64,000 bases of DNA from Thermaerobacter marianensis DSM 12885 (GCF_000184705.1 NC_014831.1:1550001-1614000), one strand, 5' to 3'; positions 10,130 to 18,615 are shown, counted from the stretch's first letter. Notes: generated from the sequence alone by a model not told the origin. A program made the numbers and translations.

Positions 10130-10342
10130 CGGTCCAGGCAGGTCTCCTGGCTCCCGGATCATGGCCGCCGCCCGGCCTTCCCGCAGCCTGGCCCCGATGG
10201 GGCAGCGGCCGCAGTGGCGCGCGAGGGGCGACGACTCCCCGGTCACAGTGGCGGGACCGCGCCGGATTTGCACCGGACTTCCCTATTCTCCCCCGCCCCG
10301 GACGGGCCCGGCGGGCTCGCCCCGGCGGGAGCACCTGGACCG
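10130..10342 (-). promoter_or_regulatory. Cobalamin (adenosylcobalamin) riboswitch aptamer
   Basis: The minus strand carries a clear B12 box, AGCCAGGAGACCTGCC (10152-10137), and upstream the core strings GGTGCAAATCCGG, GCGGTCCCGCCACTGTGA and GGGGAGTCG in the order of the cobalamin riboswitch class. The ends pair perfectly: CGGTCCAGG (10342-10334) with CCTGGACCG (10138-10130) forms a 9-bp P1. It lies upstream of btuF-btuC-btuD, so it should repress B12 uptake when cobalamin is plentiful. A possible minus-strand -10 box TAGAAT lies at 10373-10368. Confidence 0.95.
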
Positions 10343-10375
10343 TCACGCGATTCGGTTGTCCGCAACCATTCTAAC

Positions 10376-11419
10376 CTACCGCCGGGCCCGCAGGTACTGC
10401 CGGGGCCATTCGATCTCGACCCCCAGCTCGCGAGCAGCCCGCAGGGGCCAGTAGGGCTCCCGCAGGAGCTGGCGGGCCAGCAGCACCACGTCGGCCTGAC
10501 CGGAGCGGATCACGTGGTCGGCCTGGGCGGGCTCGGTGATCAGGCCCACCGCCCCCGTGGCGATGCCTACCCGCCGCCGCACCTCGGCGGCAAACGCCGT
10601 CTGGTACCCGGGCCCTTGGGGGATGGGCTCCGGCGGCACCACCACGCCGCCCGAGCTGCAGTCCACCAGGTCAACCCCCCGGGCCTTGAGGGCCGACGCC
10701 ACGACCACGGTGTCCTCCAGGGTGATGCCACCCGGCGCCCAGTCTACGGCGGAGAGCCGCACCCACAGGGGCCGGTCCTCGGGCCAGGCGGACCGCACGG
10801 CCTCCACCACGTCGAGCAGCAGGCGCATCCGGCCCTCCAGGTCGCCCCCATACCGGTCGGCCCGCCGGTTGCTCAGGGGGGACAGGAACTGGTTCAGCAG
10901 GTAGCCGTGGGCGGCGTGGATCTCGATCAGGTCGAACCCGGCCTTCGCAGCCCGGCGGGCGGCGGCCGCGAAGGCCTCCACGATGCCGGGGATCTCCTCC
11001 GGGGTCAGTTCCCGGGGCACCGGCCAGTCCGGCGCGAAGGGGATGGCCGACGGCGCCACCGCCGGTTCCGGGCCCACGCCCTTCTTCGGCGACCACGCCT
11101 TGCGCCCGGCATGGGCCAACTGGATCCCCACCGGCACGCCGTGGGCGTGGCAGAAGTCGACGATCCGCGCCAGGGGCGGGATCTGGTCGTCGCGGTAGAG
11201 CCCCAGATCGGCGTCGCTGATGCGGCCGCGGCTCTCCACCGCCGTGGCCTCGACGACGATGAGTCCCACGCCGCCCACGGCCCGGGACCCGTAGTGCACG
11301 AAGTGCCAGTCGTTGGCGAGGGCGTCGGTCCCGGCGCTGTACTGGCACATGGGCGACATGACGATGCGGTTGCGCAGCGTCAGGCCGCGGAAGGTGATGG
11401 GGTCGAACAAGCCCGGCAT
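10376..11419 (-). CDS. NADH:flavin oxidoreductase, old yellow enzyme family, YqjM-like
   Basis: The 347-residue product is close in length to B. subtilis YqjM. It is an FMN-dependent ene-reductase that uses NAD(P)H to reduce activated C=C bonds. Diagnostic features are L-F-D-P-I-T-F-R-G-L-T-L-R-N-R-I-V at the N-terminus, M-S-P-M-C-Q-Y-S with the Cys/Tyr of the thermophilic-like OYE class, Q-L-A-H-A-G-R-K-A, and H-A-A-H-G-Y-L-L-N-Q-F-L-S-P with the paired substrate-binding His residues. The ATG at 11419 is chosen because family homology starts there and GAGGTGA precedes it. The open frame continues upstream without conserved content. Physiological substrate is unknown. Confidence 0.93.
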   Translation of the reverse strand: MPGLFDPITFRGLTLRNRIVMSPMCQYSAGTDALANDWHFVHYGSRAVGGVGLIVVEATAVESRGRISDADLGLYRDDQIPPLARIVDFCHAHGVPVGIQLAHAGRKAWSPKKGVGPEPAVAPSAIPFAPDWPVPRELTPEEIPGIVEAFAAAARRAAKAGFDLIEIHAAHGYLLNQFLSPLSNRRADRYGGDLEGRMRLLLDVVEAVRSAWPEDRPLWVRLSAVDWAPGGITLEDTVVVASALKARGVDLVDCSSGGVVVPPEPIPQGPGYQTAFAAEVRRRVGIATGAVGLITEPAQADHVIRSGQADVVLLARQLLREPYWPLRAARELGVEIEWPRQYLRARR

Positions 11420-11586
11420 GCCACTCACCTCGACGGCGCCATTATCCGCCTCCCAAGGCCGCATCTCAACCCCTGGTCGTCTCCTCCCTCCCCCCCTCCC
11501 TGCCCGCTCCCCCTGGACCGGCCCCGCCCGCCGGCGCCGGGAGGGATTCCTGCCGGCAAACGCCAAACTAGGGTGTCGGAAGCGAG

Positions 11587-12933
11587 GTGTTGTCCTTGCC
11601 GGACCCACGGGGACAAACCCCGGACCCCGAGCCGCCGGCGCCCGTTGCCGCGGAATCCGCCCCACGGCGGGTCGTGGCCGGGCCCGGCGGCGGGGACGCC
11701 CCAGCGGCTGGCGGCGCGCCGCAGGCTCCGCCGGAACCGCCAACCTACCGGCCGCCCGGCGCGCAGGGACCGGGCATCGACCGCCCCGTGCTACCCGAGG
11801 CGATCTACCGCCGGCGTCAGGAGGCGCTGCGGGCGGCAGCCGCCGCCCACGGCCTCGACGCCGTGCTGGCGGTGGGCCGGGCCTTCTACGAGCGGGGCGG
11901 GCACGTCGCCTTTCTGTGCGGTCACCTGGCTCCCGCCCCCACGGCGGCGGCCGTACCCGGTTACGAGGGGTGGGGTCAATCCCTGCTTCTGGTCCCCCGG
12001 CAGGGTCCCGCGGTGCTGATCGCCGACGTGGCCCGGCCCGAGACGGTGGTGGCCGACCGCATCGAGGTCACCCCGGCCCACTGGACCGCCCTGGCGGGAT
12101 GGCTGCGGCGCCTCGGCCTGACCACGGGGCGCGTGGGGGTGGCGGGCTCGGACCTTTGGTCCTGGGCCGCCTTCCGCGCCGCCAGCCAGGCGGTGCCGGC
12201 GGTGGAGTGGGTGCCCGCCGACGAGCTGGTCAGCCGGCCGCGCCGCATCAAGGAACCGGAAGAACAGGCGCTGCTGGCGCGGGCTGCCGAGGCGGCCGAC
12301 GTGGGGCTGGCCGCGGCCCTGGAGGTGCTGCGGCCGGGGCTTTCCGAGCAGCAGCTGGGCGCCGCCGGTACCGCCGCGGCCCTGGCGGCCGGTGCCGACT
12401 TCGTCCGCTACTTCCGGGTCCACACGGGCACCTGGTCCCTGCTGTCCTTCCGCTGGCCCCAGGCCACGGACCGGCGTGTCCGGGCAGGAGAGCCGGTAGC
12501 CTTTGACGTCATCGGCGCCCGGTGCGGCTACCAATTCGACGTGCTGCGCACGGCGCTGGTGGGGCCGGTTCGTCCCGAGCTGGAACGGCTGGCCGGGGCC
12601 ACCGAGGCATGCCTCCAGGCTGTGCTGGCGCGGTGTCGGCCGGGGACCACGGTGGCGGACCTGTGGGCCGCGGCGGCCGGCGCCGCCGCCCGGTTCGGGC
12701 TGGAAGCCAACCTGGCACCTTTGTTAGGTCACGGCATCGGCCTCGAGACGGTGGAAGAACCGCTGCTCCTGCCGGGCGTGGACGACCGGCTTGAAGCCGG
12801 GATGGTGCTGTGCATCGAACCGGCCCTGCGGGTGCCCGGGCTGGGCGGTTACAGCATCGAAGAGATGGTGGTGGTCGAGGAAGACGGACCACGCCTTCTG
12901 ACCCGGACGCCGCGGCGGCCCCTGGCCGTTTAG
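11587..12933 (+). CDS. M24 (pita-bread fold) peptidase family protein, Xaa-Pro dipeptidase-like
   Basis: The 448-residue protein starts at GTG (11587) with about 60 Pro/Ala/Gly-rich residues, then a creatinase-type N-terminal domain and a C-terminal M24 domain. All five expected metal ligands are visible: two Asp in A-F-D-V-I-G-A-R-C-G-Y-Q-F-D, His in L-L-G-H-G-I-G-L-E, Glu in C-I-E-P-A-L and Glu in Y-S-I-E-E-M. M24 enzymes include aminopeptidase P, prolidase and creatinase. The long N-terminal half fits a prolidase/creatinase-like member, but the substrate cannot be set. It is divergent from the OYE gene across a 167-bp, pyrimidine-rich gap. Confidence 0.85.
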   Translation: MLSLPDPRGQTPDPEPPAPVAAESAPRRVVAGPGGGDAPAAGGAPQAPPEPPTYRPPGAQGPGIDRPVLPEAIYRRRQEALRAAAAAHGLDAVLAVGRAFYERGGHVAFLCGHLAPAPTAAAVPGYEGWGQSLLLVPRQGPAVLIADVARPETVVADRIEVTPAHWTALAGWLRRLGLTTGRVGVAGSDLWSWAAFRAASQAVPAVEWVPADELVSRPRRIKEPEEQALLARAAEAADVGLAAALEVLRPGLSEQQLGAAGTAAALAAGADFVRYFRVHTGTWSLLSFRWPQATDRRVRAGEPVAFDVIGARCGYQFDVLRTALVGPVRPELERLAGATEACLQAVLARCRPGTTVADLWAAAAGAAARFGLEANLAPLLGHGIGLETVEEPLLLPGVDDRLEAGMVLCIEPALRVPGLGGYSIEEMVVVEEDGPRLLTRTPRRPLAV

Positions 12934-13244
12934 ACCCCGGTGCGCCTCGCGTCCGGGGCCCCGTTCACCCTCCCCGGTGGGGCGGGTACCGGCGCGGCGC
13001 CGGTTCGGCGTCCCGGTGGGGGATCGCCTCGCGGCGTCGCCGGCAAGGGTTCCCGGTGGGAGCCGGCATCGCAGCGTCGCGGGCACGGCGGTCCCGGTGG
13101 AACGTGCGGCCACCCGCGGCCGCTTCGAGCCGTTCGACTGGGGTCCGTACCCGGGGCCAGTCCCGCCCCGGTGCGGGAGCGTCCGGTCCGCCTGCGGGAG
13201 CCGGTGCAGGAACGTGAAGGATTGGGAAGAAAGGGTGACGATCC
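12934..13244. other. Gene-free gap between the M24 and fabI genes
   Basis: This 311-bp stretch has no supportable gene. It holds a short GC hairpin just after the M24 stop (CCCCGG at 12935-12940 with CCGGGG at 12953-12958) that may aid 3'-end formation. The fabI ribosome site (GAAAGGGTGA) lies near its right end. Confidence 0.5.
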
Positions 13245-14033
13245 GTGGCGGCAACCGTGCCCGCCGGTCTGATGGAAGGCAAGCGCGCCCTGGTCTTCGG
13301 GGTCGCGAACAAGAACAGCATCGCCTGGGCCATCGCCCGTGCCCTGGACGCGGCGGGGGCCCAGCTGGCCATCGCCTACCAGAACGAGCGATTGGGGGAG
13401 CGGGTGCGGAAGCTGGTGCCCGAACTGCGGCAGCAACCCCTGCTGCTGGAGTGCGACGTCAGCTTCGACGAGCAGGTGGAAGCGGCCTTCGCCACGGTGG
13501 CGCGCCACTGGGACCGGCTGGACGTGCTGGTGCACAGCCTGGCCTACGCGCCCAAGGAGGCCCTGGAGAACCCGTTCATCGAGACCACCCGGGACGACTT
13601 CCGCATCGCCCTGGACGTCAGCGCCTACTCCCTGGTGGCTCTGGCGCGGGCAGCGCGGCCGTTGATGACGGCGGGCGGCGCCATCCTGACCATGACCTAC
13701 TACGGCGCCCAGAAGGCGGTCCCCAACTACAACGTGATGGGCGTAGCCAAGGCGGCGCTGGAGGCGTGCGTTCGCTACCTGGCGGCGGACCTGGGGCCCC
13801 AGGGCATCCGGGTCAACGCCATCTCCGCCGGGCCCATCAACACCCTGGCGGCCCGCGGCGTCCGCAACCTGACGGACTTCATCAAGACCCACGCCGAGCG
13901 CTCGGCGATGAAGCGCAACATCACCCAGGAGGACGTGGCCTACGCCGCCCTCTTCCTGGCCAGCGACCTGGCGGCCAGCATCACCGGCGAGGTGCTGTTC
14001 GTCGACGCCGGCTACAACATGATGGGGGTGTAG
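13245..14033 (+). CDS. fabI: Enoyl-[acyl-carrier-protein] reductase, FabI type
   Basis: The 262-residue product is an SDR-fold enzyme that reduces trans-2-enoyl-ACP with NAD(P)H in the last step of each type II fatty-acid elongation cycle. FabI features are visible: [13 protein letters not shown] in the cofactor loop instead of the usual SDR glycine motif, H-S-L-A-Y-A, and the spaced Tyr and Lys of Y-N-V-M-G-V-A-K, giving the family's Y-x6-[11 protein letters not shown] and the F-V-D-A-G-Y end are also standard. The start is a GTG at 13245 after GAAAGGGTGA. It appears monocistronic; no other fatty-acid synthesis gene is adjacent. Confidence 0.95.
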   Translation: MAATVPAGLMEGKRALVFGVANKNSIAWAIARALDAAGAQLAIAYQNERLGERVRKLVPELRQQPLLLECDVSFDEQVEAAFATVARHWDRLDVLVHSLAYAPKEALENPFIETTRDDFRIALDVSAYSLVALARAARPLMTAGGAILTMTYYGAQKAVPNYNVMGVAKAALEACVRYLAADLGPQGIRVNAISAGPINTLAARGVRNLTDFIKTHAERSAMKRNITQEDVAYAALFLASDLAASITGEVLFVDAGYNMMGV

Positions 14034-14116
14034 GTCACCGGGCCAGGCGCGACATCCCCGTGTAGCGGCGGCGTCTGGTACGGAACCTCTTTCCGGTGGG
14101 CGGTTGAACGAAACGC

Positions 14117-14142
14117 GGGGCGCCCCGTGACGGTGGCGCCCC
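14117..14142 (+). terminator. Probable fabI terminator hairpin
   Basis: GGGGCGCC (14117-14124) and GGCGCCCC (14135-14142) form a perfect 8-bp stem with a 10-base loop about 85 bp after the fabI stop. Only ATTTG follows, so the U-tract is weak. Confidence 0.5.
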
Positions 14143-14204
14143 ATTTGCCGCGCATGACTCGGCGTGCTCCCGTCCTGGTGTTTAGTTTTGCAAGGGTTTT
14201 CAAG

Positions 14205-14345
14205 GATCGCCTGCGCATCGTCGTCCCGACCTACATCGAACGGGACAACGCCCACGGCTTGCCGAACACATCGCCAAGGCTGTGTCTATCCCCGACGAGA
14301 TCGTCTTCTTGAACGACAGCGATGACGACACTCGACTGCGGCGAC
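14205..14345 (+). pseudogene. Fragment of a family 2 glycosyltransferase, frameshifted
   Basis: Two reading frames together spell the N-terminus of a dolichyl-phosphate-mannose-synthase-like GT2 enzyme. The first frame gives D-R-L-R-I-V-V-P-T-Y-I-E-R-D-N-A (from 14205), matching the usual I-V-V-P-T-Y-N-E-R-x-N opening. After a shift near 14257 the second frame gives E-H-I-A-K-A-V-S-I-P-D-E-I-V-F-L-N-D-S-D-D-D-T, matching the nucleotide-binding V-x-D-D-S-x-D-D-T region. The following ~200 residues of a real enzyme are missing. Recognition is by motif only. The fragment marks the left edge of the lower-GC island. Confidence 0.6.
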
Positions 14346-14553
14346 GTGCAGTATCGCAACGCGTCCTGCTTCCGGATCCGCACTGGCTTGGGAATCGGGC
14401 GCAGAGCCATGGGCGGTACGAGCCCAACCGGGGAAGCCCCACCCACGGCGGGGGACCAGCGGTGGGGCGGTCGGGTCGAACCGGGCCTCCGGCGGCCGGT
14501 ACGGCCCGGGGCGGCACGGCGCGCCGGCCCTTGGGAGGCTGCTGGCCGACCCG

Positions 14554-15189
14554 TCAAAGGCGGGTGTGGACGTACCCCCGGGTTTCAAGCCAGTGGCCCA
14601 CGGCAAAAAGGCCCACGGCGAGGACGCCCACTGCGGGTACCTTGCCCAGGTCACTCCAGCGATCGTACAGGCCGAGCTGAAAGATGCTCACGGGCAGGTT
14701 GGGCGCGGTCAACATGAAACCCACACAATACGTTACGTTGAAAAGTAGAGGGAGAAAAGTGTTTCGAACCACAAGGGCAAGGCAATAGGCTGCCGCGATG
14801 AGAGCCGCACTCTGGACGGCGACGGCGATAAAGAGCAGCCACAGGCGCCCAAAACGCGCCGAGAGATAGAGGAACGAGACGGCGCACAAGGCGACGAACA
14901 GAACCCAACAGATGATCATCCTGGCGAAGAGGGCACCCCGGCGGCCGGCGTAGACGAGCAGCAGTTCCCGAGCCGGCGAGTCCACGTATTCCCGCAGGAT
15001 CAGCAGGGGCCACCAGGGAGCGAAGACGGGAATCAACAACTGGCATACCGTCGCAATGATGCTTGGATCCTGACCTTCCGCGGTCGCCGCGAGCACGGTC
15101 AGAGGCGTCAACCCCACCACGATGGCGGGCGGCACCAGGCCGTAAAGGCCAAGATTCTTCATTTCGAGGTAAAAGGCCCGACTCAGCAT
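14554..15189 (-). CDS. Small integral membrane protein, probable ABC-2-type permease subunit
   Basis: This 211-residue protein is almost entirely hydrophobic with about six membrane segments. Its short loops include L-R-E-Y-V-D-S-P-A-R-E-L-L-L-V-Y, similar to the cytoplasmic loop after helix 2 of ABC-2 exporters. It starts within the end of the ATPase gene (7-base overlap), so the two are translationally coupled and should form one complex with the large permease. No family name can be assigned. It is the last gene of the cassette. The base composition is lower in GC than the window average. Confidence 0.65.
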   Translation of the reverse strand: MLSRAFYLEMKNLGLYGLVPPAIVVGLTPLTVLAATAEGQDPSIIATVCQLLIPVFAPWWPLLILREYVDSPARELLLVYAGRRGALFARMIICWVLFVALCAVSFLYLSARFGRLWLLFIAVAVQSAALIAAAYCLALVVRNTFLPLLFNVTYCVGFMLTAPNLPVSIFQLGLYDRWSDLGKVPAVGVLAVGLFAVGHWLETRGYVHTRL

Positions 15190-16031
15190 AGCCCATGGAT
15201 CAGCCCCATGTAGGCGTCCTCCAGAGTGGGCGCAACGGCGGGCAAACGCTGAGGCTGCCGTGTGACGACGCGGTGCTGCACGCGACCGGCGACCTCGGTG
15301 ATTCGCACGGTGAAGTGAGGCCCGGCGATGTCCTGCGCATTCTCCGCATCGACCTGGTAGACCTTCCCCTCCGCCAGGCGGCGCAGTTCCTCGCAGCTGC
15401 CCTGGAACAGAACCTGTCCCCGGTCTAGGATGATGACCCTGTCACAACAGGCATCGACATCCTCCACCAGATGCGTCGAGAGGAGAATCGCCCGGCCTTG
15501 TTTGATCGTGTTGACCAGGTTCTTGAACCGGGTCCGTTCGGCCGGGTCCAGACCCGCCGTCGGTTCGTCGAAGAGCAACAACCGGGGGCTACCCAGCAGG
15601 GCCTGGGCTATCCCGGCCCGCCGGATCATGCCGACCGACAGCGCCTTGACCCGATCGCCAGCCCGATCCGCCAGATTCACCGCTTCAAGCACCCTCTCGA
15701 TTTCACCGGCCAGCTGTTGCCGGGGTATGCCCTTCAGGGAACCTACGTAAGCCATCATCTCGTACAGGGTGAGTTCACGAAACATGCCATAGGTTTGGGG
15801 AAGATATCCCATTTCCTGATAGAACACCTTCGACTTTTCGATGGGCACGCCCTGGTAAAGCACCTGGCCCTGGTCGGGATGAATCAGGCCCACCATGCAG
15901 CGAAGCAAGGTCGTCTTCCCCGCGCCGTTCGGGCCTAACAGGCCGTAGACGCCCGCCTCCAGCCGGAGAGAGATGTTCTTCAGCACCTGTCGCCGTCCGA
16001 AACGCTTGCTCACCTGGTTGATCGCCATCAT
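15183..16031 (-). CDS. ABC transporter ATPase (ABC-2 exporter type)
   Basis: The 282-residue protein has Walker A G-P-N-G-A-G-K-T-T, a Q-loop in L-P-Q-T-Y-G-M, Walker B L-L-L-F-D-E-P-T-A-G-L-D-P, and the switch His in L-S-T-H-L-V-E-D. The signature reads L-S-V-G-M-I-R-R rather than the usual L-S-G-G-M, a substitution at the third position. The D-E-P-T-A-G-L-D-P string and C-terminal extension match DrrA/CcmA-like exporters of lipids, peptides or drugs. The ATG at 16031 overlaps the stop of the upstream permease gene by four bases, and the downstream permease overlaps its 3' end, so the cassette is tightly coupled. Confidence 0.9.
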   Translation of the reverse strand: MMAINQVSKRFGRRQVLKNISLRLEAGVYGLLGPNGAGKTTLLRCMVGLIHPDQGQVLYQGVPIEKSKVFYQEMGYLPQTYGMFRELTLYEMMAYVGSLKGIPRQQLAGEIERVLEAVNLADRAGDRVKALSVGMIRRAGIAQALLGSPRLLLFDEPTAGLDPAERTRFKNLVNTIKQGRAILLSTHLVEDVDACCDRVIILDRGQVLFQGSCEELRRLAEGKVYQVDAENAQDIAGPHFTVRITEVAGRVQHRVVTRQPQRLPAVAPTLEDAYMGLIHGLC

Positions 16032-18109
16032 TCCCCGAGTTCCTCCCTCAACGCCCGCTCGATGAAGTCAAGGGGTTCCCCACCTTCGCCGGAGGTCAGA
16101 TGATCATAAAACCTGCGACGGTGCTTCGTCTTTTGAGGCGATTCCAAAAACAGGTAACGGGCTGCCTGGTCCAGGACCGTCGCCGTCAGCTCTTCCTGGC
16201 GCATGGACTCGGCGCTAGGGCCGGATTCTGTAGATGAAGCCGACTGCTGGCGCAGTCGCCGAACTTCCTGGATGTCAGACAAGATTTTGGCCGGGTCTAA
16301 CCTCGCAGGCGGATCAACCGGGGCACCCTCTGGGATCCCAACAAGGTAATCTACGTATTGGCTCACAAACCTAAAGTTTTCTGCAGACATTCCCGCTTGA
16401 AACTGGGTCATGATGATGCTACGGGCCAGTTCGGCGCCACTGCCGCATGATTGGGCCGTCACATGGTCGCTCATGATCACGACATCTTCCGTATTTGAAT
16501 TGAGGCCAAAACTCCGCGGTACCTGAAAGAACTTCTTCTCAGAAAAACCCCGGATCAATGCCGGCACCGGCTGCTCAAGTTCCGTATAGACGCGGTCCAG
16601 GATATGTTCGGCCCGGCGCAAGCACTCACGGGTAGGCCGGTCGTTGCGCGTGGGTTCTGCGTAGATTCCGTTCTCCACCTCGTCGTAAAGCCCAGCGAAC
16701 AGCGACAGGCCATTCGTACGACCGGCGAAGACGTTGTCGTGGCCGTCCAGATTCGAAAAGACCTTGAGGTTCGACCGAACCGTTACCGTATACTGGCTCT
16801 CATCCGGTGACAAGTTGATGACGTAGCCGTACCGGTCCGAGTCCCAGATCCGGAGGCGACCGGGTTTGGGGTAGTACGCAAAATACCCCGGCAGGGTGAT
16901 GGCCTGGGCATTGGCATAATACTTCGGCGACTTTCCATGGTAGCGAAACGTGATGGTCTCCGCCCCTCCAAGGGGGCCCAGGGTGAGGTGGTCTCCGTCG
17001 CGGGTAAAAGGCACCTTGCCGGATTCTGTGTGCACGTCCGTGATAATGTATCCGTGGTAAAGGGTGAAGTCGTACCGGTCAAGATCAGGGTTGTCGACGG
17101 TCACCTTGACCTCGGCATGCAACTCGTTGCTGATCGTGACCTTCATGTCATACGCTTCCACATGGAAGCCGGGTTCCCGTTGCTGGACGTCAGGCCCGCC
17201 CTTGTCCAAGTAGTAGATGGGATCCGCGTACGGAAACGACTCCACTCGCCGGTCCATGGCCAGGGTCGAGCCGCGATAGGAAAACAAAAGGACGGCGACG
17301 TATGCCGTGACCATGCTGCCGATGAGAAAGAAGTTCCTGAATCGACGGGTACGGGCGAAGGAGATCCCGATCAAAGCCAGACAAAAGACCACCCAGAAGA
17401 CGGCCAGACCCCACCGAACCGGCTCCATCGGGAATCCATAGATGTCGGGGATCGGAAACGTATTGCCGATGTCATGGGGCACCAGCTGCAGAAAATCCTT
17501 AACGGAATATAGGAAATTTTCTGCCCATGAGGATCCAAACAGAAGAAGGGGAATGCGAAAGGGGACATCGGTGAACGCCGTGTTCAGGAGGACCAGGCCG
17601 ACGGTCAGGCCATAAACCGCAATTCGCCTTGCCCCGAAGAAGATCCCAAACACGACACCGAGCATCCCGCCAATGATAAAGGAGAGCCACGCATATAGCA
17701 CGCATGCTTTTATCAGATGGATGAGCAGCGGGGTGAAGTTGAACCCCGCCAGGGTATAAAGCAAGGTGCTCAACATCAAATAGAGCACGAAAGGAATTGT
17801 CGAGATGACCAAAAGACAGCCGATGAGGCCAGCGTACACCCGGACCAAGCCGTACCTTGTCGTTTTAAACAACTCATCCAGTGCCTGGTCGCGAATGGCG
17901 CGAGCCAGGTTGTAGAAACAATAGATGAACAGTGCCACAACAAAGATGTTTGGCTGAAAAACGGACTCTAACGCAGGGAATAGAGCTCGATGGCGCAAAA
18001 AGATTCGGAGATGATATCCCCAGTAGAGCACCAGCGCTAGATGTGTAGCAATGAACAGGATGCTTCGATCTCTGGCGCGCCAAAATATTCGCAACCAAGG
18101 AACAATCAT
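16028..18109 (-). CDS. Large ABC permease with a C-terminal extracytoplasmic domain, possibly a degenerate gluzincin
   Basis: The 693-residue product starts with about seven membrane segments (to near residue 285) and continues into a ~400-residue soluble domain. That domain opens with beta-rich sequence (K-V-T-I-S-N-E-L-H-A-E-V-K-V) like the N-domain of M1-type peptidases fused to ABC-2 permeases, and later has F-Q-V-P-R-S-F-G-L-N-S-N. I find no HExxH zinc motif; the place where it would be expected reads A-R-S-I-I-M-T-Q-F. The tail (from ~600) is charged. It is the first gene of the three-gene cassette and overlaps the ATPase start by four bases. Substrate is unknown. The peptidase relation is an inference from architecture. 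Confidence 0.6.
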   Translation of the reverse strand: MIVPWLRIFWRARDRSILFIATHLALVLYWGYHLRIFLRHRALFPALESVFQPNIFVVALFIYCFYNLARAIRDQALDELFKTTRYGLVRVYAGLIGCLLVISTIPFVLYLMLSTLLYTLAGFNFTPLLIHLIKACVLYAWLSFIIGGMLGVVFGIFFGARRIAVYGLTVGLVLLNTAFTDVPFRIPLLLFGSSWAENFLYSVKDFLQLVPHDIGNTFPIPDIYGFPMEPVRWGLAVFWVVFCLALIGISFARTRRFRNFFLIGSMVTAYVAVLLFSYRGSTLAMDRRVESFPYADPIYYLDKGGPDVQQREPGFHVEAYDMKVTISNELHAEVKVTVDNPDLDRYDFTLYHGYIITDVHTESGKVPFTRDGDHLTLGPLGGAETITFRYHGKSPKYYANAQAITLPGYFAYYPKPGRLRIWDSDRYGYVINLSPDESQYTVTVRSNLKVFSNLDGHDNVFAGRTNGLSLFAGLYDEVENGIYAEPTRNDRPTRECLRRAEHILDRVYTELEQPVPALIRGFSEKKFFQVPRSFGLNSNTEDVVIMSDHVTAQSCGSGAELARSIIMTQFQAGMSAENFRFVSQYVDYLVGIPEGAPVDPPARLDPAKILSDIQEVRRLRQQSASSTESGPSAESMRQEELTATVLDQAARYLFLESPQKTKHRRRFYDHLTSGEGGEPLDFIERALREELGE

Positions 18110-18276
18110 GGATGCATGGCCCCCAAGACGTTAGAATCCCTCGTGGTGGTGTAAAACCTCGGGGCCGGACCGGCTGGACCCGGTGACCCTTGACAAAAGA
18201 GGTCACCGGTGGTTCCCCTTCGGGTTGGACAAGACGCACGAAGAGAGGGCATCGACCGGTGACCGCTGACTTCAGG

Positions 18277-18543
18277 ATGGCACTTCTTGAATTTTTGCGC
18301 AAATACCGCAAATACACGGCGAGCCTGAGCGCGATACCTTGCGCGAAGGCTTGCGCTGGCTCGTGCAGGAGCTCCACCCAGCCCGACGCGGCCACGGCCC
18401 GGCAACGGGTCCAGCAGGTGGCCGACGACGTTGGCACGCGGGACCCCCGGGTCGCGGCGTTGTTGCACGAGGCGGAGGACGACGTCTTGGCCTACATGGC
18501 CTTCCCGGCGGAACACTGGCGACGGACCCACTCAATTCCATAA
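18277..18543 (+). pseudogene. IS256-family transposase remnant with internal deletion
   Basis: Three short blocks in two frames match an IS256 (mutator-type) transposase. At 18277 M-A-L-L-E-F-L-R-K-Y and then, in another frame near 18330, R-D-T-L-R-E-G-L-R-W-L-V-Q-E-L resemble the N-terminus. From 18376, T-Q-P-D-A-A-T-A-R-Q-R-V-Q-Q-V-A and L-L-H-E-A-E-D-D-V-L-A-Y-M-A-F-P and E-H-W-R-R-T-H-S match the region after the catalytic core. The middle, with the catalytic residues, is missing and the sequence ends at TAA (18541-18543) where N-P-L-E-R would follow. No terminal inverted repeats were found. It marks the right edge of the lower-GC island. Confidence 0.7.
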
Positions 18544-18615
18544 GGAAGGGGCGCCACGGTCCTGCGGGCGCCCCGCGTCGGAGTCCGAGCGTCTCCCGTG
18601 TTCGTTTGCTGGAAC

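Larger units (their letters stand above)
14150..18545. other. Lower-GC accessory island carrying an ABC system between two broken genes
   Basis: From about 14.15 to 18.55 kb the DNA is visibly richer in A and T than the flanks, with codons such as AAA, TTT and ATA that are rare elsewhere in the window. It contains a frameshifted glycosyltransferase fragment at the left, three coupled minus-strand ABC genes, and a deleted IS256-type transposase at the right. This combination points to horizontal acquisition followed by decay of the edges. Exact borders and any target-site duplication were not identified. The 208-bp stretch 14346-14553 within it holds no gene I can support. Confidence 0.6.

Noticed and set aside
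8714-12019. Plus-strand open frame of 1101 codons over btuF, the riboswitch and the OYE gene
   Set aside because: It is antisense to confident genes and runs through the cobalamin riboswitch.
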